NCBI GenBank assembly: GCA_016290215.1
Contig: JAEETH010000008.1
Span: 1 to 64,000, forward strand
Length of the DNA: 64,000 nucleotides
From: Bacteroidales bacterium
GTDB lineage: Bacteria; Bacteroidota; Bacteroidia; Bacteroidales; F082
Direction: 5' to 3'
Made by a program: the position numbers and the translations under genes. Below the pieces are notes generated by a model. It did not search any database, had not been told where the DNA came from, and worked only from the letters and a program-made list of their open reading frames with translations. This document shows positions 33,629 through 41,235 of this stretch, piece by piece. Position 1 is the first letter of the stretch, and every line of letters starts with the position of its first letter.

Positions 33629-34336
33629 TTGAATGTTTTCTACATACCCAATGCCACTGAAGGCCTGACGACCTTGCCCGAAGACGAGTCGAAGCACTGC
33701 GTCAAGGTGCTGCGCATGACCGAAGGCGAGCGTTTCTGCGTCACTAACGGCGAAGGCTTTCTCTTCGACGCAGAGTTGGTGGAGGCCTTGCCGAAACGGG
33801 CCACCGTCAACCTGACGAACCAGCGCAAAGGGTATGACCACTGGGGGTTCAAGCTCGAAATCGCCATCGCTCCAACCAAACTCAACGAACGCACGGAGTG
33901 GTTCTTGGAGAAAGCCACGGAAATCGGCATCGACCGAGTGAGGTTGTTCACCTCGTATCATTCCGAACGCCGCGCCGCCAATGTGGAGCGTTTCCAGAAG
34001 GTGATGGTGGCTGCGATGAAGCAGAGCATCAAGTCGCGGCTGCCGAAAGTGGAGGACTTGGTGCCGTTCGACAAGCTGGTGAAGCAACCCTTCGAGGGAC
34101 AGAAGTTCATCGCCTGGATTGACGACGACGTGAAGGATTGTCTTTGCGACCTATATAATAAAGGTGAAAACGTCTTGGTGCTCATCGGCCCCGAAGGCGA
34201 CTTTAGTCCTGAGGAAGTGGCTCTTGCCAAGGAGAACGGCTTCGTGCCGTGCAGCTTGGGCGAGGCACGATTGCGTACCGAAACGGCAGCCATCGTGGCT
34301 TGCCATACCATTCAACTCATTAACCAGATGAAATGA
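33629..34336 (+). CDS. rsmE: 16S rRNA m3U1498 methyltransferase
   Basis: A 235-residue SPOUT methyltransferase. The N-terminal PUA-like domain begins NVFYIPN ... ESKHCVKVLRM, and the C-terminal knot carries LIGPEGDFSPEEV and SLGEARLRTETAAI. The start is a TTG at 33629: the frame is closed by TAA at 33614, and the family's FYxP begins immediately after the TTG. A nearby ATG (33633) is in another frame. The stop overlaps the next ATG (ATGA). Confidence 0.92.
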   Translation: MNVFYIPNATEGLTTLPEDESKHCVKVLRMTEGERFCVTNGEGFLFDAELVEALPKRATVNLTNQRKGYDHWGFKLEIAIAPTKLNERTEWFLEKATEIGIDRVRLFTSYHSERRAANVERFQKVMVAAMKQSIKSRLPKVEDLVPFDKLVKQPFEGQKFIAWIDDDVKDCLCDLYNKGENVLVLIGPEGDFSPEEVALAKENGFVPCSLGEARLRTETAAIVACHTIQLINQMK

Positions 34337-34980
34337 AGAAACTATTGATTGCCATATTGTTGTCGTTCTCATTTGTTGCCTCGGCCCAGCAACTTAACAT
34401 CGCCTTGCTGAAATACCGTGGGGGAGGAGACTGGTACGGCAACCCGACATCGCTGCCCAACTTGGTGCGTTTCTGCAATCAAGAGATTGGCACCGACATC
34501 AATCCCAATGTGCCGACGGTAGAGCCGTCGTCTCCTGACTTGTTCAATTATCCCTACGTCTACATGACGGGTCACGGCAATGTGGTCTTCGATGCCGCTG
34601 AGGCACAAAACCTGCGCAACTACATGCTGGCAGGTGGTTTCCTTCATATCGACGACAACTACGGCATTCGGCAATACATTGAGCCTCAGATGAAAAAGGT
34701 GTTTCCCGAACTGGATTTCGTGGAATTGCCTTACACGCATGAGATTTTCCAAAAGCCGTACTCGTTTCCGAATGGCCTGCCGAAGATTCATGAGCATGAC
34801 AACAAACCGCCCCAACTTTTTGCTTTGATTTACGAAGGTAGAATCGTATGCATTTTTACCTACGAATGCGATCTCGGCGATGGTTGGGAAGACCAACGCG
34901 TGCACCACGACTCGCAAGAGACGCGCGAAAAAGCCCTCAAGATGGGAGCGAATATTATGCGTTATGTGTTTACTAAATAG
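34333..34980 (+). CDS. Exported DUF4159-type protein
   Basis: A 215-residue protein with signal peptide (MKKLLIAILLSFSFVASAQ). The body matches the DUF4159 pattern: LKYRGGGDWYGNPTSLPNLVRFCNQ, YPYVYMTGHGNV, LRNYMLAGGFLHIDDNYG, CDLGDGWEDQ. Bacteroidota members are of unknown function and have a glutamine-amidotransferase-like fold. Coupled to rsmE by a 4-bp overlap. Confidence 0.8.
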   Translation: MKKLLIAILLSFSFVASAQQLNIALLKYRGGGDWYGNPTSLPNLVRFCNQEIGTDINPNVPTVEPSSPDLFNYPYVYMTGHGNVVFDAAEAQNLRNYMLAGGFLHIDDNYGIRQYIEPQMKKVFPELDFVELPYTHEIFQKPYSFPNGLPKIHEHDNKPPQLFALIYEGRIVCIFTYECDLGDGWEDQRVHHDSQETREKALKMGANIMRYVFTK

Positions 34981-34990
34981 AATAATCTAA

Positions 34991-35051
34991 GGTCCCTGAG
35001 CTTGTCGAAGGGCCGACCCGAAATGACGGCGTTTCGACAAGCTCAACGACC
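34991..35051. repeat. Foldback repeat family B, complete copy
   Basis: GAGCTTGTCGAA (34998-35009) is the exact inverse of TTCGACAAGCTC (35033-35044). Outer GGTC (34991) and GACC (to 35051) extend the pair. Total 61 bp in the gap before the zinc-ribbon gene. Confidence 0.8.
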
Positions 35052-35092
35052 TGCACCAACTGAATAACTGAACAACTAAACAACTGATAACT

Positions 35093-35455
35093 ATGGAAGA
35101 AAGAAAATGCCTCTACTGCGGTGAACCTATCATCGGGCGCATGGACAAAAAGTTCTGCTGCGACTCGTGCCGCAACAGCTATAACTACGAAAAGACCCAC
35201 AAGCAAGTCAATGTGATCCGAAGAATCAACGGCATCTTGGCGCGTAACCATAACATTCTACTTGAATTGAATCCCAATGGGAAAGGTTTCGCCAGCAGGC
35301 AACAACTCAAAGAGAAAGGCTTTGACTTCAAGTACTTTACGAGTACTTACACGACCAAAGCTGGGGCTGTATACCACTATGTTTATGACCAAGGCTTTGT
35401 GCCCAAGGAGAACAATCCCGACCAATTCCTTCTAGTGAAAAACTCTGATTTATAA
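35093..35455 (+). CDS. Small zinc-ribbon protein
   Basis: A 120-residue protein with an N-terminal zinc-binding motif, CLYCGEPIIGRMDKKFC and CDSC (two CxxC pairs around residues 5-28), then a helix and a C-terminal basic/aromatic domain (GFDFKYFTSTYTTKAGAVYHYVYDQGF). Cytoplasmic, possibly nucleic-acid binding. No partner is evident. Confidence 0.75.
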   Translation: MEERKCLYCGEPIIGRMDKKFCCDSCRNSYNYEKTHKQVNVIRRINGILARNHNILLELNPNGKGFASRQQLKEKGFDFKYFTSTYTTKAGAVYHYVYDQGFVPKENNPDQFLLVKNSDL

Positions 35456-35474
35456 ACAATTAATACATGAAACA

Positions 35475-37457
35475 ATGAAAAAAACGATCTTTACCCTTTT
35501 GCTTGCTACGCTGTTTTTCAGCACAATGCAAGCCAATCCTGTTGATGTCGCAACGGCCAAGTCGTTGGGCCTCAAGTTTATGAAGGCCAATACTGCTATC
35601 AAGGCGGAGGCTGCCGAACTAAACTATACGGCATTTGCCGAAAACGGACAAGCTGCTTTTTATGTGTTTGCCCTGCAGCCCAAAGGCTTTGTCATCGTGT
35701 CAGCTGACGACCGTGCGAAACCCATCTTGGGCTATTCCACCGAAAGCAATTTCACCGCACAACTTCCCGACGGTCTGATGACTTTCTTCGACAACTATAA
35801 AGCGGGCTTCAGCCAGATGTTTGCCAATAACGACGAGCGCACTGCGGAAGCCGTTACTGATTGGACAAGTCTGGCAAAAACAGGCATGTTGGGCTCCAGG
35901 AAAGCCAACCGTAGCGTTGAGCCTTTGCTGGCATCCATTTGGAACCAGACGGACCTTTACAACAACATGGCGCCCGAAGACCCTAGTTCGGTCTATAGTG
36001 GCCACTGCAAATCAGGTTGTGTCGCCAATACGATGAGCCAGATCATGCGATATTGGGAATGGCCCCGCTCGGGCGAAGGCTCGCATGGCTACGATGCCGT
36101 CGGCAATTATGGCAGTTATGGATGGCAGGAAGCTGACTTTAGCGCTGCTACCTATCGTTATGAGTTGATGCCTGACTACCTTGATTTTGCCAGCCCTCAG
36201 GTTGAGGTGGATGCCACGGCATTACTGGAGTATCATGCGGGTGTGAGTGTCAACATGGGCTATGGCGCCAATGCCAGTGGCGCCTATTCAGAGGATGTTG
36301 GCCCTGCCATGGAAAGCTATTTCAGATTTAGTTCCGATTATTGGCATACCTATCAAGAGTATTCTAATAGTTGGGAAGAAGACCTGATGTACAATCTTGA
36401 CGGGGGAATGCCACTATATTATGCTTCTTCTGGTCCCGATGGCGGTCATGCCTATGTGGTCGACGGATACGACGATTGGTATTTCTTCCATGTCAACTGG
36501 GGTTGGGGTGGCTTCGACAACGGCTATTTCGCTATCGACGGATTCTATCTGACGTTCTACTCTTTCCCCTGGTGGCATAACGCTGTGTTTAACCTGCATC
36601 CCGTAGATGAGTATTACGATGCGCCTATGGCGGTGGAAAACTTGGAGGTTTCGGAAAATGCAATGAGTGTAAAAGTGGTTTTCAATCCAGTCTATGAGAC
36701 CCGTGGCGGAAATGCTACGACGATTGATGCCATCTATATCATGCGTGACGGCGTGCTGATCGATTCCTTGATGAATGTGACAGAACCTCAAGTGAGTTAT
36801 CAAGATGAGGTGGAGAAAAATGGTACCTATTATTATACGGTGTACGCCGTGAACGAAGCGGGGACGAGCAAAGTCGCCCGCGACACCGTCATGGTGGGCA
36901 ACACCTGTGATGTCCGTTTCGAACTTGCCGATAGTGGCAATAATGGCTGGGACTTGTCGTCCATCGCTGTGCTGGATGAGGATGGCAAGGTTTCTCAACG
37001 TGTGGGTTTATGGGATGGCGGCTCCGCCACAGTTATCGCCCAATTGCCCAGCGACCAGACGGTGACTTTCTTTTGGACCTACGACAATACTTGTTATTCA
37101 CATGGCAGCCTTAGTGAAGTTTCATACGAGATTTACGACTGGGACGACAATTTGATTGTGGCTTCATACGACTATCCGACGGTGGGCGAAATCACCGACT
37201 ATGAGATGAATTGCGACCCCGATGATGTCGCTGAACTAAAGCAAACGCAAGCACTTTATCCTAATCCGGCCGCCGACTGCTTCACCGTGGAAGGCGATGT
37301 CAAGGAAATCAAGGTGTTCAATGCACTTGGCCAGTTGATGCATCAGGGCACTGAAAACACAGTTGAGGTGAGTGCATGGCCCGAAGGCGTGTATTTCGTC
37401 CGCATCGTGGATGAAAACGATTCGGTTTCTACAGTGAAATTCTTGAAACGGAATTGA
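35475..37457 (+). CDS. Secreted C10-family (streptopain-like) cysteine protease with T9SS domain
   Basis: A 660-residue T9SS cargo protein. Signal peptide (1-21, ending MQAN), a Spi-type propeptide (about 22-140), then the C10 catalytic domain: Cys about 182 in KSGCVANTMSQIMRYW and His about 324 in GGHAYVVDGYD, with FHVNWGWGG downstream. Fibronectin-III-like segment (about 385-475) and the type A sorting domain (about 590-660, LYPNPAADCF ... WPEGVYFVRI). It resembles periodontain and interpain-type proteases. Its stop abuts the stop of convergent recN. Confidence 0.9.
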   Translation: MKKTIFTLLLATLFFSTMQANPVDVATAKSLGLKFMKANTAIKAEAAELNYTAFAENGQAAFYVFALQPKGFVIVSADDRAKPILGYSTESNFTAQLPDGLMTFFDNYKAGFSQMFANNDERTAEAVTDWTSLAKTGMLGSRKANRSVEPLLASIWNQTDLYNNMAPEDPSSVYSGHCKSGCVANTMSQIMRYWEWPRSGEGSHGYDAVGNYGSYGWQEADFSAATYRYELMPDYLDFASPQVEVDATALLEYHAGVSVNMGYGANASGAYSEDVGPAMESYFRFSSDYWHTYQEYSNSWEEDLMYNLDGGMPLYYASSGPDGGHAYVVDGYDDWYFFHVNWGWGGFDNGYFAIDGFYLTFYSFPWWHNAVFNLHPVDEYYDAPMAVENLEVSENAMSVKVVFNPVYETRGGNATTIDAIYIMRDGVLIDSLMNVTEPQVSYQDEVEKNGTYYYTVYAVNEAGTSKVARDTVMVGNTCDVRFELADSGNNGWDLSSIAVLDEDGKVSQRVGLWDGGSATVIAQLPSDQTVTFFWTYDNTCYSHGSLSEVSYEIYDWDDNLIVASYDYPTVGEITDYEMNCDPDDVAELKQTQALYPNPAADCFTVEGDVKEIKVFNALGQLMHQGTENTVEVSAWPEGVYFVRIVDENDSVSTVKFLKRN

Positions 37458-39113
37458 TTAGTTCTTCAGCAGCACTTCCGCAGCCTTCAAGGCTTCGGGC
37501 GTGACTTTGTCATTACTGAGCATCTTGGCGATTTCGCCGATGCGCTCAGCGGAATCCAACAGGCGAATGTGCGACTGCGTGCGTTCGCCTTCGTTGTCTT
37601 TGTAGATGAAATAATGGTGTTCGGCTTGGCTCGCCACCTGTGGAAGATGGGTGATGGAGATGAGCTGCAACGACTGTCCCATCTGCCGCATGATGCTACC
37701 GATTTTGGCAGCCACCTCGCCCGAAACGCCCGTGTCGATTTCATCGAAGATGAGGGTGGGGATGTAGTTGTAGTCCGAAACGGCACTCTTGATAGAAAGC
37801 ATCAAGCGCGAGAGTTCGCCTCCCGAGGCCACGCGACGGAGGTCATCGACGGCAATGCCTTTGTTGGCGGAAAAGAGGAAACGGATTTCGTCGCTGCCTT
37901 TGCTGCCAAAAATCTCTTGACCTTCCACGCTGACTTGGAATTGGGCAAAAGGCATGGCCAACTGCCGCACCAATTCCGTGACTTTTTCACTGAAAGCCGT
38001 GGCTGCTTGGCAACGCCTGTCATGCAAGGTCTTGGCTTTTTGAGAAAGGTGTTTCATGCTCGCATCCAGCTGCTTTTGCACTTTGGCAATCTCTTCGTCG
38101 ATGTTCTCGAAGGCATTCACCTTTTCCTTGAGGCTGTCCCTTAGGCTAATCAGTGCCTCAAAGTCGCTGACGTGATGTTTCATCATCAGGCGGCTGAGCA
38201 GGTCGTAGCGTTCTTGTAGGCTTTGAAGCTGCTCTTCGTCGAATTGGGTCTCATCTTCCTTGCGGCGAAGGTCGTATGCGATGTCTTTTAGTTCCACCTT
38301 TAGGTTCTCGATGCGTTCTGCCAATTCTTCTGTGTCTGGCAAAAGGTGTCTCAACCTTTGGAGCGAGGAGGCAAGGTCGTTGACTTGTCCCAAGATGGCG
38401 TTTTCCGAGTCGTCCATAAGGCTGTTGGCGGTCACCAAAAGCGTCTTGATTTCTTCGGAGTTCTCCATCACATGCAGCGTCTGCTCGATTTCCACATATT
38501 CCCCTTCCTTCAGGTTGGCTTTCTCAAGTTCCTCAAGTTGGAACTTCAGATAGTCATTTTCGGCGGTGTTTTTTGTGGCAAGTTCCTTCAGATCGTTCAA
38601 CTTTCTCTTCAAGGTGTTGTAGTTGCCGTATTCATCTTGATAGTCGGTCAAAACCGCTCCGTTTTGCGCGATTTCGTCTAACAGCCGTAGTTGGAAATCG
38701 GCATCGGTGAGCAGGAGGGAGTCATGCTGCGAATGGATGTCAACCAGCTGGCTGCCAATCTCTTTCATGGTCTGCAAGGCCACGGGTGTGTCGTTGATGA
38801 AGGCACGGCTTTTCTTTTGTGGGTTCAGCTCGCGGCGGAAGATGCATTCGGTTTCAAAATCGAGGTCGTTTTCTTCAAAAAGCGACTTCAATGTATTGTC
38901 AGTCAGCACAAACTGGGCTTCAACCACGCATTTCTTATCCTTGTCGAAAAGCACATTGGTGTCGGCACGTTCGCCCAAGGCAAAACTCAAAGCGCCGAGC
39001 AAGATGGACTTGCCGGCACCTGTTTCGCCCGTTATGACATTGTATCCTGGTTGGAAATTGACCTCCAAGTCGTCAATCAAGGCGTAATTGCTGATGTGCA
39101 ATTGCTTAAGCAT
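37458..39113 (-). CDS. recN: DNA repair protein RecN
   Basis: A 551-residue SMC-like ATPase for double-strand-break repair. Walker A GETGAGKSILL at about 29-39, long coiled-coil arms (about 150-370), signature ASGGELSRLMLSIKS and Walker B LIFDEIDTGVSG near the C-terminus. It is the last gene of the bamD-rpoZ-DUF4835-recN run, 9 bp after the DUF4835 gene. Confidence 0.95.
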   Translation of the reverse strand: MLKQLHISNYALIDDLEVNFQPGYNVITGETGAGKSILLGALSFALGERADTNVLFDKDKKCVVEAQFVLTDNTLKSLFEENDLDFETECIFRRELNPQKKSRAFINDTPVALQTMKEIGSQLVDIHSQHDSLLLTDADFQLRLLDEIAQNGAVLTDYQDEYGNYNTLKRKLNDLKELATKNTAENDYLKFQLEELEKANLKEGEYVEIEQTLHVMENSEEIKTLLVTANSLMDDSENAILGQVNDLASSLQRLRHLLPDTEELAERIENLKVELKDIAYDLRRKEDETQFDEEQLQSLQERYDLLSRLMMKHHVSDFEALISLRDSLKEKVNAFENIDEEIAKVQKQLDASMKHLSQKAKTLHDRRCQAATAFSEKVTELVRQLAMPFAQFQVSVEGQEIFGSKGSDEIRFLFSANKGIAVDDLRRVASGGELSRLMLSIKSAVSDYNYIPTLIFDEIDTGVSGEVAAKIGSIMRQMGQSLQLISITHLPQVASQAEHHYFIYKDNEGERTQSHIRLLDSAERIGEIAKMLSNDKVTPEALKAAEVLLKN

Positions 39114-39122
39114 AAAGCGTGG

Positions 39123-40040
39123 TTAGTAGCCAGGGGCTTGAAGAATGGCATCGTAACGCGACGACTGCGATGGGTCAATGGCCTTCATGATGTTGGCGGC
39201 TTCAACTCTGACTTTCTGTTCGCCTTGTGTGAAGATTTGGACGATTTCGTCGCGTTTGCTTTCAATAATCAGCTGCAAGAAGTAGCACATTGAATTGCGT
39301 TCATAAATGCCTTGCAACAAACGCAGCGACCTCAACACGGCTTCGCGGCCTTGGTCGGGATGCTCGGCCATGACATCAAGTCCTTGACGATGGTAAATGT
39401 AATAGAACTCATGCAACGGCTGGTAGCTTTGATTATTGACATCGTTGATGATGGCATAGCGGTTTTGGCGTCCCGTGGAGCTCCAACCGTTTTCGTTGCC
39501 GGCTTCTTGTGGTGCAGCATTGGCGATGGTCTCGGCAATGGCAAAGAACGGGGCGCCACCATTGGGTGAGAAGGAGTCAAATTCGAGGCCGAGGAAGAGA
39601 TAGACGTAGAAGCCTATCGTGCTGGTAATGTTCGAAGAGAACGTGTTGGGGTTGAAGTCGAGGGCCTCGCCGTCAGTATATTCAAAGAAGAACTTGCGGT
39701 CGACGTAATTGAGCATTGGCGTGTTGTAGTTCGACTTGTAGACCGGTCGACGCAAGGCCATATTGATTTCGGCAGTGAAATAGTCGCCTTCTCTGCTCTT
39801 TATGTCAACCATCATCGAGCACTCAATTTTTTCGTTCGTCTTGATGTTGATGTCAGTGAATTTCGTGTTGTTGATGAATTCGTTGATGGCGGTTTGCAGG
39901 TTCTGGTATATGGTTTTGTCGCTGCCTTCCACCTTGTTGGAAATGACGCGCACATTGCATTGCAGTTCTTGCGCCTTCAAGCCGCTAACGGTCATCAAGA
40001 AGCCGAAAAGTATGAGTAGTATCGATGAAGCTCTTTTCAT
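39123..40040 (-). CDS. DUF4835 protein (PorD-like, T9SS-associated)
   Basis: A 305-residue protein with a signal peptide ending LKAQ, then LQCNVRVISNKVEGSDKTIYQNLQTAINEFINNTKF, the recognisable start of DUF4835. Members are associated with the type IX system as PorD. The context (rpoZ upstream, recN downstream) is conserved in Bacteroidota. The T9SS assignment relies on remembered family naming. Confidence 0.8.
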   Translation of the reverse strand: MKRASSILLILFGFLMTVSGLKAQELQCNVRVISNKVEGSDKTIYQNLQTAINEFINNTKFTDINIKTNEKIECSMMVDIKSREGDYFTAEINMALRRPVYKSNYNTPMLNYVDRKFFFEYTDGEALDFNPNTFSSNITSTIGFYVYLFLGLEFDSFSPNGGAPFFAIAETIANAAPQEAGNENGWSSTGRQNRYAIINDVNNQSYQPLHEFYYIYHRQGLDVMAEHPDQGREAVLRSLRLLQGIYERNSMCYFLQLIIESKRDEIVQIFTQGEQKVRVEAANIMKAIDPSQSSRYDAILQAPGY

Positions 40041-40046
40041 GGCGGA

Positions 40047-40385
40047 TCAGAATGCGTCCTGTTGCTCCTTGGCGGGATTGCGGAAGTAAATTTGGTCGTG
40101 CAGGAACTCGTGGATGGCAATCAGCGTGGGTTTGGGAAGACGCTCGTAGAACTTGGCGATTTCGATCTGTTCCTTGTTCTCAAACACTTCTTCCAAACTA
40201 TCGTTGGTGGCAGCGGCAAACGATTCGATTTTCTCGTTGAGCTCGGCTTTCATCTCTGAGGCGATTTGGTTGGCCCTGATGGAAAGGATGGCGACAGTTT
40301 CGTAAATGTTGCCGGTGCCTTTGTAGAATTGGTCTTTCTGACGGGTAACCACCGTCGTTTCTGTCTTAATCTTCTTAAAATCCAT
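40047..40385 (-). CDS. rpoZ: RNA polymerase omega subunit (Bacteroidota type)
   Basis: A 112-residue protein starting MDFKKIKTETTVVTRQ at 40385. NIYETVAILSIRANQIASEMKAELNEKI is the omega/Rpb6-like core. An upstream extension to 40487 overlaps bamD and was rejected. Only 2 bp separate it from bamD and 6 bp from the DUF4835 gene. In many relatives coaBC lies between rpoZ and DUF4835; here it is absent. Confidence 0.85.
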   Translation of the reverse strand: MDFKKIKTETTVVTRQKDQFYKGTGNIYETVAILSIRANQIASEMKAELNEKIESFAAATNDSLEEVFENKEQIEIAKFYERLPKPTLIAIHEFLHDQIYFRNPAKEQQDAF

Positions 40386-40387
40386 GG

Positions 40388-41185
40388 TTATTGTATGTTT
40401 TCTAATTTCTTTCTTGCTTTGGCGGCAATGCCGTTCACGTCTTGCAGGTATTTGCTGTCGGGGTAGAGATACGACAACGTGTTGCAATGCTCAACGCACG
40501 ACTCGTAGCGTTCGCGTTGCTTTTCAGTGATGCTGTTTTCGGCATAGTCGTAATAAGTCTTGGCCATATCGAAAAGTATCTCTTCACGGTGCTCCGTGTT
40601 GGGATATTTCTTCAGCATGTTCTCGAATGAGGTGATGGCAGCACTGTAGTTTTCCATGCGATAGAAGAGTCGGCAAATATTGTAGTCTTTCTCTTCCAAT
40701 TTGTTGTTGAGGTCGGTCAAAAGTTGGTTGGCACGCGTCAAGCTGTCGCTGTTAGGATAGTGCTCGATGAAGCTTTTCAACTGCTTGATGGCGCTGTGGG
40801 TGTTGGTTTGGTCCAGTCCCGACTCGGGCGAGAGCATGTAACTGCAATAGGCGTTCATGAAAGCGGCTTTTTCGGCATCTTTCGAGAAGGGATAGGTTTG
40901 GGTGAAGCGGTTGAAGTAATACCCCGCAATCTCATAGTCGCTTTGAAGATAATAGCATTGCGCAGTCCTGTAGTTGATGGCTTCGCCCTTCGGTGTGTTG
41001 CGGAACGAAGCTTGCAACAGGTCGAACAACTGCAAGGCATGGTTGTAGTCGCCACGGTCGTAATAGTCCATGGCCACTTCATACTTCATCTCGTTGTCGG
41101 TGCTTTTCACCATGCGGTTAAAGTCGTTGCACGAGGTGAGTGCCACAAAGCCACAAAATGCCAATATCAAAAGTCTGTTTTTCAT
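40388..41185 (-). CDS. bamD: Outer-membrane assembly lipoprotein BamD
   Basis: A 265-residue lipoprotein (lipobox GFVALTSC, Cys about 19) made of TPR-like helical repeats (KYEVAMDYYDRGDYNHALQLFDLL, AGYYFNRFTQTYPFSKDAEKAAFMNAYC, AAITSFENMLKKYPNT). It forms part of the BAM complex that inserts outer-membrane barrels. A minus-strand -7 box TAATTTTG (41193-41200) ends only 7 nt before the ATG. Confidence 0.93.
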   Translation of the reverse strand: MKNRLLILAFCGFVALTSCNDFNRMVKSTDNEMKYEVAMDYYDRGDYNHALQLFDLLQASFRNTPKGEAINYRTAQCYYLQSDYEIAGYYFNRFTQTYPFSKDAEKAAFMNAYCSYMLSPESGLDQTNTHSAIKQLKSFIEHYPNSDSLTRANQLLTDLNNKLEEKDYNICRLFYRMENYSAAITSFENMLKKYPNTEHREEILFDMAKTYYDYAENSITEKQRERYESCVEHCNTLSYLYPDSKYLQDVNGIAAKARKKLENIQ

Positions 41186-41235
41186 CAGGCTGCAAAATTA
41201 CTGATTTTTGCTGAACTAACGATTGCTTTCCGTTT

